Source: Verrucomicrobiota bacterium
Lineage (GTDB): Bacteria > Verrucomicrobiota > Verrucomicrobiia > Opitutales > Opitutaceae
Length of the DNA stretch: 64,000 nucleotides
Assembly (NCBI GenBank): GCA_016222805.1
Contig: JACRQG010000032.1
Coordinates: 284,682 to 348,681, forward strand
Reading direction: 5' to 3'
The number at the start of each line of letters is the position of its first letter. The stretch's first letter is position 1. The translations under genes were made by a program, and so were the position numbers. This document shows, piece by piece, positions 1 to 9,147 of this stretch. The notes under the pieces are model-generated. The model did no database searches. It saw only the letters and a list, made by a program, of their open reading frames with translations, and had not been told where the DNA came from.

Positions 1-2
1 TC

Positions 3-515
3 TCTTCGCCTCCAAGTGTACTTACCGCTCATTGCACCAGCGGTGAAGGTGGTGAGGGGATTTCTTTGGTAGAGGTGTTCTCCCTTCCCGCATCTGGCAG
101 CCACAGGTTTGCCGACACCCTGAAGAACTTCTCGGTCCGCGCGCGAGTTGCCACTGGAGAAGGGGCGGTAACGGTGGGTTTTACGATCACGGGAGGCGCC
201 GCCCGCACGGTGCTCGTTCGCGGGATTGGCCCGGCCTTGGGTGGCTTCGGGATTCGCGATTATGTGGAGGACCCGGTCTTGACGGTGTTCGATGAGGGGC
301 GTCGAGTGCTGGCGGTCAATGACGATTGGGCTGACAATGACGAATCGCTCTCGGTGACGGCGGAAGTTGCTCGGGTGGGGGCGTTTCCTTTGGCGGTTGG
401 AATGCGAGATTCATCGTGTCTGCTGACACTTGCACCTGGGGGGTATACAGTCAGATGCGAGAGCAAGAACAGCCAACCGGGTATCGTGCTCGTCGAAGTT
501 TATGATGTTCGCTAG
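3..515 (+). CDS. C-terminal part of a large, probably extracellular repeat protein (5' end outside the window)
   Basis: The frame is open from base 3, so this is the tail of a gene that begins before the window; an internal TTG at 66 is not needed as a start. The visible part contains one complete domain of about 130 residues with the elements ITGGAARTVLVRGIGP, NDDWADN and GYTVRCES, ending in GIVLVEVYDV. Just before it the frame encodes GEGISLVEVFSLP, which matches the end of that same domain, so at least two copies lie in tandem. This beta-rich domain type is common at the C-terminus of secreted verrucomicrobial proteins (family knowledge). Its function is unknown, and the following genes look unrelated to it. 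Confidence 0.75.
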   Translation, partial: SSPPSVLTAHCTSGEGGEGISLVEVFSLPASGSHRFADTLKNFSVRARVATGEGAVTVGFTITGGAARTVLVRGIGPALGGFGIRDYVEDPVLTVFDEGRRVLAVNDDWADNDESLSVTAEVARVGAFPLAVGMRDSSCLLTLAPGGYTVRCESKNSQPGIVLVEVYDVR

Positions 516-669
516 CCGGAGTCACCCGGGTCTCTTGCAGGATTGCGGATTTAGGAATGGGAGACCGCTCAATCTGGCCCCACTTCACTTCCCAGACCTC
601 CAAGTGCGAAACTCAGTTACATTTGGAAGACCTCAGTCGTCTAAACAAGGCAACACGGTTTCGGCACTG

Positions 670-687
670 CCTGACACATGCGTCAGG
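670..687. other. Short hairpin in the 516-749 intergenic stretch
   Basis: A 6-bp perfect stem (CCTGAC / GTCAGG) encloses a 6-base loop, 62 bases upstream of the small membrane protein gene. No T-run follows, so it is not a convincing terminator. The rest of 516-749 shows no gene; it separates the repeat-protein gene from the polysaccharide cluster and is where a cluster promoter would be expected. Confidence 0.3.
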
Positions 688-749
688 AAAATATCCTGTT
701 GATCCAGGAATTGACTCTCCAGACAGCAGACTCTTTCGATTCTCCTCTC

Positions 750-899
750 ATGCAGGTATTGGCTTACATCGATCCAGGCTCAGGTTTGATGCTTGTTCAG
801 ATCATTACCGCGGCCGTTTGTGGGGTGGCGCTCTCGCTTCGAAAGGTGCGTACTTGGATAAAAGGTCTTTTTGGAAAGAAGCAGGATAAGCAAGACTAA
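750..899 (+). CDS. Small membrane protein with a YIDPGSG motif
   Basis: This 49-residue protein (start MQVLAYIDPGSG) has one hydrophobic segment (about residues 13-29) followed by a basic tail ending KKQDKQD. The frame stays open upstream to 678, but the ATG at 750 puts the YIDPGSG motif at the N-terminus, where it sits in small proteins often found beside methyltransferase and sulfatase-like genes in glycan clusters (recalled family knowledge). It lies 50 bases before the methyltransferase gene in the same orientation. The positive-inside rule suggests a cytoplasmic C-terminus. Its role is unknown; it may help a membrane-bound glycan enzyme. Confidence 0.6.
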   Translation: MQVLAYIDPGSGLMLVQIITAAVCGVALSLRKVRTWIKGLFGKKQDKQD

Positions 900-949
900 C
901 ACATCAATGGTCTGCAACTGGCGGCCTTGGAGGAACTGGATGCCATTGG

Positions 950-2374
950 ATGGCTGGCATGATTGAAGGGGCGGCGAGTTTTCGCGACCCCGACGGGGTG
1001 TGCTTCTTGTGGCGAAGGCGCGTGTTCCGTTTTGTCAGAGCCCATGCAGCGACAGCAGTGCGGAATCTTATTGGCTCACCGCATTTCCAACGGTGGGTAA
1101 GTAACGGTTGGGTGGTGAGGACATGGGAAGTTGATTTGAAGGAGACCGGGATCGACTTATCGGAGATAGCATGGGAGGGGGTGCCGGCGCTGGTCTTGGA
1201 ACAAGAGAGGATTCCCTTCGTTTCCTATGCCCATGAATGGTGTCCGGAAATGCTGTATTCCGCAGCAGAGCGGACGCTGGAACTGCAATTGTCGGCACTG
1301 GCCGAGGGCTTGATGCTCAAGGATGCCACACCAAGCAATATCCTCTTTCGAGGAAACGAACCCGTTTTTGTCGACGTGCTGTCATTGGTGCGACGGCCTT
1401 TGGGCATGGTGGTGTGGCCAGCGTACGCCCAGTTTGTGCGTACCTTTCTGCTCCCGCTGCTCCTGCATCGAAGACGTGGAGGCGGAGTTCATGAGGTGTT
1501 CTTGTGTCATCGCGACGGCTTGGAGCCGGAAGACGCATACGATTGCCTCTCGTGGACAGAGCGATTTCTCCCCGCTTCGTTAAGGTATGTTAGTCTGCCA
1601 ACTTGGCTGGGCTCGACGAAAGCCGCGCAGGGGAGTGCCCCGTCGCGAGTCAGGTTGGAGCCGGAGGAGCGGGCGAAAGAGCTGGCACCAATGTTGATTG
1701 AAGGGTTGCGTCAGAGTTTGCGGTCCTTGCGGCCGGTGCAACGGCAGACCGCCTGGTCAGATTACACGTCCACGAGCACGTATGCTCGGGATGCCACCCG
1801 GGTCAAAGAGCAGTTCGTTCGCGATGCGTTGGCGGGGTGGCAACCGCACTCGGTGTTGGATGTGGGCTGCAATACGGGCCATTATTCCATGATTGCGGCG
1901 GCAGCCGGGGCTGCGGTGGTGGCGCTTGATTATGATCCGGAGGTTGTAAACGCGGTCTTCCGGGGAACTTCGGGCAATGCGAACAGCATTCTTCCTTTGG
2001 TGGTGAACCTCGCCTGGCCGAGTCCGGCGATGGGATGGAACTGCGCGGAAACCACTTCTTTCTTGGATCGCGCGACTGGTGCATTTGACGCTGCACTGCT
2101 ACTCGCGGTGATCCACCACCTCACCGTCACCGACGGGGTGCCGCTCGCCGCCGTCTTTCGCCTCCTCTCCAGGATGGTCACGAAAGGTGCGGTTGCTGAG
2201 TACGTGCCGCCAGACGACCCGCAGTTCCAGCGAATCGTCCGAAACAAGGAACACCTCATTCCCCTCCTTGGCCAACCGGAATTTGAACAGGCGTTTTCGC
2301 CCTGGTTCTTCGAGTCAGGTCGCGTAGCTGTGCCAGGTTCCGGCAGGGTTCTTTACGCGTTGAGTGTGCGCTGA
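950..2374 (+). CDS. SAM-dependent methyltransferase, NoeA-like
   Basis: The C-terminal half is a class I Rossmann methyltransferase: motif I is VLDVGCNTGHYS near residue 303, followed by the acidic VVALDYDPE that holds the SAM ribose, and AALLLAVIHHL as the motif IV region. The N-terminal half contains LMLKDATPSNILF and PVFVDVLS, the kinase-like pattern of NoeA-type host-specificity proteins. At 474 residues it fits that two-part family. It is probably cytoplasmic and methylates a glycan or its precursor; the exact acceptor cannot be told from sequence. The membrane phosphoesterase starts 18 bases downstream. Confidence 0.7.
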   Translation: MAGMIEGAASFRDPDGVCFLWRRRVFRFVRAHAATAVRNLIGSPHFQRWVSNGWVVRTWEVDLKETGIDLSEIAWEGVPALVLEQERIPFVSYAHEWCPEMLYSAAERTLELQLSALAEGLMLKDATPSNILFRGNEPVFVDVLSLVRRPLGMVVWPAYAQFVRTFLLPLLLHRRRGGGVHEVFLCHRDGLEPEDAYDCLSWTERFLPASLRYVSLPTWLGSTKAAQGSAPSRVRLEPEERAKELAPMLIEGLRQSLRSLRPVQRQTAWSDYTSTSTYARDATRVKEQFVRDALAGWQPHSVLDVGCNTGHYSMIAAAAGAAVVALDYDPEVVNAVFRGTSGNANSILPLVVNLAWPSPAMGWNCAETTSFLDRATGAFDAALLLAVIHHLTVTDGVPLAAVFRLLSRMVTKGAVAEYVPPDDPQFQRIVRNKEHLIPLLGQPEFEQAFSPWFFESGRVAVPGSGRVLYALSVR

Positions 2375-2392
2375 GCGCACGCCAGACCCCTG

Positions 2393-3961
2393 ATGCCGTT
2401 CAGTCTCTCCGAGTTTCTACACATCGAGCGAAAACCGCCGGCAAGATCCCGCTGGGTGCGCGGGTTGGCGGCGCTGTCAATCGGCAACCTGTTTTGCATT
2501 CGAGCGTGGGACGCCATACTGCACGATCCATACGATGGATACCTGGCGGTTTCGACCCTGCGGACCACCGACCACCTGGCCTCGATTGCGAGTGTGGGAC
2601 TGGTGAGTGTGGTGGCCTACTTTCTGATCGCAGTGATGTGGTACTCGTTGGTTCGGTGGCGCCGGGCGGCCGCCATGGGAGGAATGCTCGTTCTCTTTGC
2701 GGTGCCGCTCGATTTCCTGCGGGGTGTCCTTGGCTGGAATTCGGGAGCAAACGCCGGGTGGGTGGAGATGATGGGACTTGCCGCATTAGCGCTGTTGGTC
2801 CCGGCGCTTGCCCTGATCTTTCGCCAGTGGTTCTTCGCGGTAGTTCTTTGGCTTCTGGCGCTCGTTTCACCCTACGCGGGATTCAATCTCGCCTCGGCGG
2901 CGGGTCGGGCCCTTGCGGCTTTGGAAGTACGTCGTGACCCACCAACTCAGGGGACCACTGTCGCGAAGAAGGCTGAAAACCGGGTGCTGTGGGTGGTCTT
3001 CGATGAATGGGATCACGTGGCACTCTTCGAACAGCGCCCCAAGAACCTGGCCCTTCCAAACCTCGATGCCCTCTTGAAAGAGAGTGTGGTCGTAACCGCA
3101 GCCGTCCCACCTGCGGGCCGGACCATGATCTCGATTCCTGCGTTGTTCACCGGGCAGCTCATCGCTCAAGCCAAGACCGAAGGCGCTTCAGAATTGTTAG
3201 TCCAAGCGGTTGGGACTGAAAAATGGAAGCGTTTCCGACAGACCGACAATATTGTCACCCGGACTCTCCAGCACGGCAGGCGTGCCGCGATCTTTGGTTG
3301 GTACCACCCCTACGGGCGTCTCTTTTCCGAACACCCGAATCTGCTGGCAAAGGGCTTTGGTTTCTCGACCTTTCGACCCGATGAAGACGGCAACTTTGTG
3401 AGTTCGGTGGCGGAGCAACTTCAGTTTATCACCTCGCCGGCTCATCGCCGCCATGTGGTGATCGAAATATTCTCCGAGGTCGATTCAGCGGTACGGGCAG
3501 CGGTGGCGAGTGGACAATACCACTTGATTTTCGCCCACTATGGCGTGCCCCACACTCCGGGAATCTACTCGGTACCGGATGGAAAGCTCTCTTCCGCGGT
3601 AGTGTCAGAGCACGATGGTTACCTCTCGAACCTTGCTCTGGTCGATCGGGTAATCGGCGAATTGCTGGCAGCCGGGGCACGGGTCAATACCACCCTGATT
3701 CTGACCTCGGATCACTGGTGGCGAAAGGCTCCCTGGATGTCCACCCAACCGAGTTTCCGCGTTCCCCTGGTTATCCGGGCTGCCGAATCAGGTCCGCCAG
3801 CCGTGGTGGACACAGCCAACTGCACAACCGTGCTGGCAGGATTGATTGATGAGTTGCTGGACGGGAGAATCCGTACCAACACGCAGGTCGCCGCGTGGTT
3901 GCAGGTCGCGCGCGGCCCGGTGCCAACGGGATTTGACAAAGGGAGCCCCGTCGTGCCGTAG
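2393..3961 (+). CDS. Membrane-bound sulfatase / alkaline-phosphatase-superfamily protein
   Basis: The N-terminal third (about residues 20-185) has several hydrophobic helices. It is followed by a periplasmic-type catalytic domain beginning VLWVVFDEWD near residue 195. The metal and nucleophile elements of the alkaline phosphatase superfamily are visible: the first aspartates in FDEWD, a threonine in GRTMISIPALFTG, and SDHWW near the C-terminus for the last metal site. This architecture is shared by lipid- and glycan-modifying phosphotransferases and sulfatases. In this setting it could transfer or remove phosphate-type substituents on the polysaccharide. There is no C-x-P/S-x-R sulfatase signature, so hydrolysis of sulfate esters by a formylglycine mechanism is unlikely. 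Confidence 0.65.
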   Translation: MPFSLSEFLHIERKPPARSRWVRGLAALSIGNLFCIRAWDAILHDPYDGYLAVSTLRTTDHLASIASVGLVSVVAYFLIAVMWYSLVRWRRAAAMGGMLVLFAVPLDFLRGVLGWNSGANAGWVEMMGLAALALLVPALALIFRQWFFAVVLWLLALVSPYAGFNLASAAGRALAALEVRRDPPTQGTTVAKKAENRVLWVVFDEWDHVALFEQRPKNLALPNLDALLKESVVVTAAVPPAGRTMISIPALFTGQLIAQAKTEGASELLVQAVGTEKWKRFRQTDNIVTRTLQHGRRAAIFGWYHPYGRLFSEHPNLLAKGFGFSTFRPDEDGNFVSSVAEQLQFITSPAHRRHVVIEIFSEVDSAVRAAVASGQYHLIFAHYGVPHTPGIYSVPDGKLSSAVVSEHDGYLSNLALVDRVIGELLAAGARVNTTLILTSDHWWRKAPWMSTQPSFRVPLVIRAAESGPPAVVDTANCTTVLAGLIDELLDGRIRTNTQVAAWLQVARGPVPTGFDKGSPVVP

Positions 3962-4059
3962 GCTGCTAGCCATCGGCGGCGAACCAACGAAACAAACTTC
4001 CTTTCCCGTGGTGCTATGGGCCGGGTTGCACTGTATCCACTAATCAATAACTCCAAGAA

Positions 4060-5103
4060 ATGAGGAAAGCGCTGATCACAGGTATTACCGGCCAGGACGG
4101 TTCCTATCTGGCGGAACTTCTGGTGGCAAAGAACTACGAGGTGCATGGCATCGTGCGGCGGAGTAGTACGACGGAACGGACGCGAATAGAACACCTCCTG
4201 CCCTTCCATCCCGGCGGCCGGCGCCAGGTGTTTCTGCACTACGGTGACCTTGCGAACTCCGGGCTCATCATGCAGTTGATCGCTGAAATCCGTCCGGACG
4301 AAGTGTATAATTTGGGGGCGCAGTCCCATGTGCGAATCTCTTTCGACGTTCCGGAGTACAGCTGCGATATTGCGGCGACCGGAACACTGCGAGTCTTGGA
4401 GGCGATTCGTGCGGCGGGGCTGACAAAGAAATGTCGATACTATCAAGCTTCCTCCTCTGAGATGTACGGCAAGGTCCAGGAGGTTCCGCAGACCGAGATG
4501 ACCAAGTTTTGGCCACGTTCACCCTACGCCTGCGCCAAGGCCTTTGCCTATTGGGCAACGGTGAACTACCGCGAAAGCTATGGTATGCATGCGAGCAACG
4601 GAATACTCTTCAACCACGAATCGCCACGACGGGGTGAAACTTTCGTGACGAGGAAGATCACTCGCGCCGCAACGAGGATAAAGTGTGGCCTCCAGTCGGA
4701 ACTCCTTCTCGGTAACCTGGATGCCCGCAGAGATTGGGGATATGCAAAGGAGTATGTGGAAGTCATGTGGCTGATGTTACAGCAAGAACAGCCAGACGAC
4801 TTCGTGGTGGCGACCAACGAAAGCAACAGCGTCCGCGACTTTTGTGCCGAGGCGTTTGGCTTGCTGGGCCTGGACTGGAAAGAGTTTGTCCGGTACGACG
4901 AAAGATATGAGCGCCCTGCCGAGGTGGACCTCCTGCTGGGAAATCCCGCCAAGGCCAAGCGAATCTTGGGCTGGGAACCCAAGGTGCGGTTCAAGGAACT
5001 CGTCAAGCTGATGATTGAGCATGACCTCAAGCTCGCCGAAAGAGAGGCGGAGTTGGCCGAGTTCTACCGCCGTACTGGTCGCGAGGACGAGCAACCCAAT
5101 TAG
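4060..5103 (+). CDS. gmd: GDP-mannose 4,6-dehydratase
   Basis: Converts GDP-D-mannose to GDP-4-keto-6-deoxy-D-mannose, the common precursor of GDP-fucose, GDP-rhamnose and GDP-perosamine. The NADP-binding glycine motif TGITGQDG is at residues 7-14, SSSEMYG at 131-137 and the YxxxK pair at Y156/K160. The sequence around [14 protein letters not shown] is the Gmd-type RR(S) region. At 347 residues it has the normal family length. The next gene is a PLP aminotransferase of the perosamine type, and no GDP-fucose synthase or 4-reductase is present nearby, so the product probably flows to a 4-amino sugar. Confidence 0.93.
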   Translation: MRKALITGITGQDGSYLAELLVAKNYEVHGIVRRSSTTERTRIEHLLPFHPGGRRQVFLHYGDLANSGLIMQLIAEIRPDEVYNLGAQSHVRISFDVPEYSCDIAATGTLRVLEAIRAAGLTKKCRYYQASSSEMYGKVQEVPQTEMTKFWPRSPYACAKAFAYWATVNYRESYGMHASNGILFNHESPRRGETFVTRKITRAATRIKCGLQSELLLGNLDARRDWGYAKEYVEVMWLMLQQEQPDDFVVATNESNSVRDFCAEAFGLLGLDWKEFVRYDERYERPAEVDLLLGNPAKAKRILGWEPKVRFKELVKLMIEHDLKLAEREAELAEFYRRTGREDEQPN

Positions 5104-5126
5104 AGATACATGCAGCCCTAGTGTAT

Positions 5127-6242
5127 ATGAAGTTCGATATTCCCCTCGCCCGTCCCGATCTATCCGGTAACGAAGAGTCGTATGCGCTCGAAGCGCTACG
5201 TTCTGGTTGGATCGGTCATGGAGACTTTATTGCCCGTTTCGAACGCGAGTATGCTGAGATGTGTGGCACCCGTGCGGCCATTGCGTGTGCGAATGGCACC
5301 GTAGCCCTGCACCTCGCATTGGTGGCCTTAAAGGTAGGCCTGGGGGATGAGGTGATTGTGCCGTCCTTTACCTATGTGGCGTCGGCAAATGCGATTCGAT
5401 ACTGCGGGGCGGAGCCGGTGTTTGTTGATGTGGACGAGGCCACTTGGTGTTTGGACCCGACGCGGATCGAAGCGGCGATCACCAGCCGAACCAAGGGCAT
5501 CCTAGTGGTACACCTCTTTGGTCACCCGGCCGACATGGATCCGATCAACCACCTTGCCAGTCTTTATGGGCTTTGGGTCGTCGAGGATGCCGCTGAGGCA
5601 GCTTTGGCCACCTACAAGGGGCGGCCGGTCGGTGGACTTTCAACCGTCGGGTCATTCTCGTTTCACGTGAACAAGGTCTTCACCTCGGGTGAAGGCGGGG
5701 CGCTGACACTGAACGATCCAAAAGTGGAGGGGTATATCCGGATGATTTGCAGCCACGGGATGGACCCGAGGCGCCGGTTCTTCTTTCCTGTCGTTGGATA
5801 CAACTACCGACTCACGAATATCGCGGCAGGGCTGTTGTGCGCTCAGCTGGAACGGCGAAATGTGTTCTTGGATCGCCGTCGAGCGATTATCAGCCTATAC
5901 GAACAGCTTTTGCGAGGCGTACCGGGTCTGGAGTTTCGGCCGGTCGCACCGTGGGCCGTCACCTCACCGTGGATGTTCTCATTGATCGTGGACCAAGCGC
6001 AGTTTGGTTGCACGCGGGATCGGCTCATGGCTCACCTGGCTACCCACCGGATTGACTCTCGTCCATTCTTCATTCCCGTTCATACTCTTCCGGTTTATCG
6101 AGACGGGGCTCGGATGCGAAATCTCCAGTTGCCGGTCACCGAGCGGCTGTGTGCCCACGGTGTCAACCTGCCCACCTTCACGACTATGACGGATGCGGAA
6201 GTGGAGCGAGTCGCCGAGTGTATCCATGGGATTCGAAAATAA
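5127..6242 (+). CDS. DegT/DnrJ/EryC1 aminotransferase, probable GDP-perosamine synthase
   Basis: PLP-dependent sugar aminotransferase of the DegT family, with EDAAEA at 153-158 and the PLP lysine K183 in SFHVNKVFTSGEGG. The N-terminal pattern (PLARPDLSGNEESY, SGWIGHGDFIARFE) resembles GDP-perosamine synthases, and the position directly after gmd supports amination of GDP-4-keto-6-deoxymannose at C4. Two start codons are possible: GTG 5121 or ATG 5127; the ATG is preferred. The presence of lysine rather than histidine at the PLP site argues against a ColD-type deoxygenase. The gene lies in the run gmd, aminotransferase, GNAT, methyltransferase. Confidence 0.8.
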   Translation: MKFDIPLARPDLSGNEESYALEALRSGWIGHGDFIARFEREYAEMCGTRAAIACANGTVALHLALVALKVGLGDEVIVPSFTYVASANAIRYCGAEPVFVDVDEATWCLDPTRIEAAITSRTKGILVVHLFGHPADMDPINHLASLYGLWVVEDAAEAALATYKGRPVGGLSTVGSFSFHVNKVFTSGEGGALTLNDPKVEGYIRMICSHGMDPRRRFFFPVVGYNYRLTNIAAGLLCAQLERRNVFLDRRRAIISLYEQLLRGVPGLEFRPVAPWAVTSPWMFSLIVDQAQFGCTRDRLMAHLATHRIDSRPFFIPVHTLPVYRDGARMRNLQLPVTERLCAHGVNLPTFTTMTDAEVERVAECIHGIRK

Positions 6243-6247
6243 GCACT

Positions 6248-6727
6248 ATGGCAGCACCAGACGCGGTCAAATTACTTCCTGTCGGTCCGGAACACCGAGA
6301 TGCGTTGGCAACCTTCTTCGAGAGATTCGCCGCCAGCCCAGCCGTGGAGTTCTTCCATCCGCACACTCTCTGCGCCGCCGCTGCGCAAGAGCGGGCCGAC
6401 TACCAGGGTAAAGACTTCTATGCCGTGTTGGTCGGAGACCACCGAGTGCTCGGGTATGGACTCTTGCGGGGATGGGATGAGGGATATGAAGTTCCAAGCC
6501 TGGGAGTAGCGATTGATGAGGGATACCGAGGGCTGGGTTTGGGACGATTAATGATGGAGTACTTGCATGCTGTGGCGCGGTTGCGCGGCGCCCCGCGCGT
6601 GCGCCTTCGTGTCCGGGAAACAAATCGGCAAGCCCAGGAACTATATCGGTCCATGGGCTACACTCTCTCCTCGGACTCGGATGGCTATATGATCGGATAC
6701 CTAACCCTTGGAAGGAAATTGAACTGA
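6248..6727 (+). CDS. GNAT-family N-acetyltransferase
   Basis: The protein has 159 residues with the GNAT core: the acetyl-CoA pyrophosphate loop sequence DEGYRGLGLGRLMM, then VRLRVRETNRQAQELYRSMGY as the conserved C-terminal strand/helix. The frame is open upstream to 6149, but the ATG at 6248 lies five bases after the aminotransferase stop and gives the normal GNAT length. Its stop overlaps the next start (TGATG). WecD, which acetylates the 4-amino group of dTDP-Fuc4N, is a GNAT enzyme; by analogy this one may acylate the 4-amino group made by the preceding gene. That acceptor assignment is inference. Confidence 0.75.
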   Translation: MAAPDAVKLLPVGPEHRDALATFFERFAASPAVEFFHPHTLCAAAAQERADYQGKDFYAVLVGDHRVLGYGLLRGWDEGYEVPSLGVAIDEGYRGLGLGRLMMEYLHAVARLRGAPRVRLRVRETNRQAQELYRSMGYTLSSDSDGYMIGYLTLGRKLN

Positions 6728-7983
6728 TGTATCGCGAAATCACCCAATGTAGGATCTGCGGAAATCAGCACCTGGTAGAGGTGTTGAATCTCGGAACTCA
6801 ATATCTCACGGGCGTCTTTCCCCGCAGCAAAGAAACGACGTTGAGTTGCGGACCGGTGCAACTAGTAAAGTGCAGCGGAAGCAATCGGGACCTTCATTGT
6901 GGGTTGGTTCAGATGAAGCATTCCTTTTCCGCCAGTGAGATGTACGGGGAGACGTATGGTTATCGCTCGGGACTAAACCGGGGCATGGTGGATCATTTAC
7001 ATCGCAAGGCGGACCAGTTGATGAACCGGGTGCGGCTCGGATCAGACGATCTGGTGCTTGATATCGGAAGTAACGATGGAACAAGCCTCAGTCGCTACCC
7101 ATCGCGTGGACCGAGGCTCGTTGGATTCGATCCGAGCGCCCGCAAGTTTCGCCACTACTACCGTTCGGACATCGAACTGCACATCGACTTCTTCAGCGCA
7201 GCTGCGTTCCGACGTATTTATGGAGACAGGAAAGCGCGGATTATCACATCAATCGCCATGTTTTATGATCTCGAGGATCCACAAGGATTTGCCGATGATG
7301 TGGCGGCGATTCTTGCCGACGATGGCATCTGGCATCTGGAGCAGAGCTACCTTCCTGCCATGTTGGAGACCAACTCCTATGATACCGCTTGCCATGAACA
7401 CCTGGAGTATTACGCGCTGCGGCAAATCGAATGGATCGCAAGTCGCGCGGGATTGAGGGTCATCGATGTTGAGCGCAATGGGGTAAATGGCGGCAGCTTT
7501 GCGGTTACCTTGGCCAAAACCGCGGGGAAGATCAGCGCCAATCAGCCCGCCATCGAGGAACTTCGAACACTGGAAATGGAGACCGGGTTGGACTCCGCCG
7601 AGCCATTCTCGGATTTCCGGACCCGAATCCAGAGAAGCCGGGATGAACTTCACGGGCTCCTCTCTAGGCTACAAAAGGAAGGAAAGGTCGTCGCCGGCTA
7701 CGGGGCCTCGACGAAAGGAAATGTCCTGCTGCAGTTCTGCAGCCTTGGTCCCCGGGAGATTCCCTTTATTGCGGAGGTCAACGAGGATAAGTTCGGATGC
7801 TTCACACCCGGCACGGGAATACCGATCATTTCGGAAGCGGAAGCAAACGCCCGTGCTCCGGACTATTATCTGGTGCTGCCGTGGCATTTCCGCGAGGGTA
7901 TTATCCGACGCGAGCTCGCCTTCCTAAAGCGCGGTGGGAGGTTCATCTTCCCATTGCCCAATGTTGAGGTAGTCCAGGGTTGA
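6727..7983 (+). CDS. Sugar C-methyltransferase-type SAM methyltransferase
   Basis: The architecture matches the TylCIII/NovU-type family: an N-terminal zinc-binding segment (CRICGN near residues 9-14, VLNLGTQ, then further cysteines), a central SAM-binding domain with LVLDIGSNDGTSL near residue 115, and a C-terminal domain with GYGASTKGNVLLQFC typical of the Methyltransf_14-type region. Such enzymes methylate carbon atoms of NDP-keto-sugars. The start overlaps the preceding GNAT stop by one base, implying translational coupling. The substrate is probably an intermediate of this cluster, but no gene nearby makes an obvious branched sugar. Confidence 0.75.
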   Translation: MYREITQCRICGNQHLVEVLNLGTQYLTGVFPRSKETTLSCGPVQLVKCSGSNRDLHCGLVQMKHSFSASEMYGETYGYRSGLNRGMVDHLHRKADQLMNRVRLGSDDLVLDIGSNDGTSLSRYPSRGPRLVGFDPSARKFRHYYRSDIELHIDFFSAAAFRRIYGDRKARIITSIAMFYDLEDPQGFADDVAAILADDGIWHLEQSYLPAMLETNSYDTACHEHLEYYALRQIEWIASRAGLRVIDVERNGVNGGSFAVTLAKTAGKISANQPAIEELRTLEMETGLDSAEPFSDFRTRIQRSRDELHGLLSRLQKEGKVVAGYGASTKGNVLLQFCSLGPREIPFIAEVNEDKFGCFTPGTGIPIISEAEANARAPDYYLVLPWHFREGIIRRELAFLKRGGRFIFPLPNVEVVQG

Positions 7984-8003
7984 GAATTTCCACGCGATAG
8001 CGG

Positions 8004-9143
8004 ATGGCGTCCTACAGATTGCCTGGTCCGATGCGGAGGCCATTCGTTATCGTAAGTCCATTGGCTCAGGATCGTGGTCACCTGCTTCTCGACGATGAAT
8101 TTTGGTTTAAGAACCTATTGGCAATTGACTCACGAACTCGGATTCTAACCTCGTCACAGTCTTTGTCTAATTTGGCCAGTTATGGGGTAGGTGGCAGTGG
8201 TGCCATACAGGCTTGGCGCGATCTAGCGGCTTTAGAGCGTATCTCGCCCCGCCTCCAACTGCTGGCCCGGATGTTCCAGGGCGGTACGATCAGTGACAGC
8301 AACATTATCCTTCAGGGTTTCGACGAAGTCGCGATCTTACCGTTTCTGGTGAAGGCGAAACGCGCTCGCAATCGAGTGGGACTCGTGCTCACCAACAACA
8401 TCTCGAAAGAGCGCTTCGACAGAAGCGGGTGGGTACTGGCGGGTCTATTGCGTACAATCTTCCGCTGGAGTGATCGAATATTTTATCATTCCGATCACGA
8501 ACTAGAGTTGATCCGGCGACACATTACGGACGACCGTCAGCTGCTGGAGAAGTGCTCCAAACTAAAATACCATCTCCTTGGCTGCAGCCACCCTCCTTTC
8601 GAGGTAGACCGGAATCCGAAGAGCATCGCTTTCTACGGTCCGGCGATGGAGTCCAAGCCATGGAAGCCGATCGCAAACCTGATCCAGCGCGATACCCGAA
8701 ACCAGTTTCTATACCGATTCTATAACCTTCAACCTCAGGTGGCGACCGAGATACGCAACACGCTGGAGCCGAGTAGTTTAGTGGAGTTCGTTTCCGGTTA
8801 CCAGACACAGCAGAAGTATCTGGAGTCAATCGCAAGTGCTGGTTACGTCTTTCTGCCGCACAACCAGTTGTTCGCGGGCAAACTCAGCGGGATCCTCTGC
8901 GATGCGGTAGCGTGTGGAACTCCAGTAATCTCGGATAACGTCGAACCAATTGGTGAGTTCTGCCGGAAATATGGCTCGATCGGCCACGTATTCGATTTCA
9001 CTTTGGATGCAAGGTGGCCGGACAAGTTCCTGAACACGGTTGGGAACGAATCCGAGTACGCCCGCTTTCAGAGGGCCATGGAGTACATTCGGGCGGATCA
9101 TCGCGGAGAGAGAATCATCGAGGAGTTCGTTCGCGAGTTTTGA
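8004..9143 (+). CDS. Putative GT-B type glycosyltransferase
   Basis: A 379-residue cytoplasmic-looking protein without membrane helices. The C-terminal half carries a GT-B-like nucleotide-sugar pattern: LPHNQLFAGKLSGILCDAVACGTPVISDNVEPIGEFC resembles the E-x7-E donor-binding region of GT4-like enzymes, with aspartate at the usual glutamate position. An internal ATG (residue 11) is an alternative start. Base composition is more AT-rich than in the genes around gmd. It sits directly before the Wzy-like and Wzx genes, as expected for a repeat-unit glycosyltransferase. Donor and acceptor are unknown. Confidence 0.5.
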   Translation: MASYRLPGPMRRPFVIVSPLAQDRGHLLLDDEFWFKNLLAIDSRTRILTSSQSLSNLASYGVGGSGAIQAWRDLAALERISPRLQLLARMFQGGTISDSNIILQGFDEVAILPFLVKAKRARNRVGLVLTNNISKERFDRSGWVLAGLLRTIFRWSDRIFYHSDHELELIRRHITDDRQLLEKCSKLKYHLLGCSHPPFEVDRNPKSIAFYGPAMESKPWKPIANLIQRDTRNQFLYRFYNLQPQVATEIRNTLEPSSLVEFVSGYQTQQKYLESIASAGYVFLPHNQLFAGKLSGILCDAVACGTPVISDNVEPIGEFCRKYGSIGHVFDFTLDARWPDKFLNTVGNESEYARFQRAMEYIRADHRGERIIEEFVREF

Positions 9144-9147
9144 ACCC

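Noticed and set aside
670..687. Hairpin as a terminator of the repeat-protein gene
   Set aside because: It is 155 bases from the stop and no T-run follows on either strand.
2393..3961. Formylglycine sulfatase
   Set aside because: The C-x-P/S-x-R signature is absent; the nucleophile region has a threonine, as in phosphotransferases of the superfamily.
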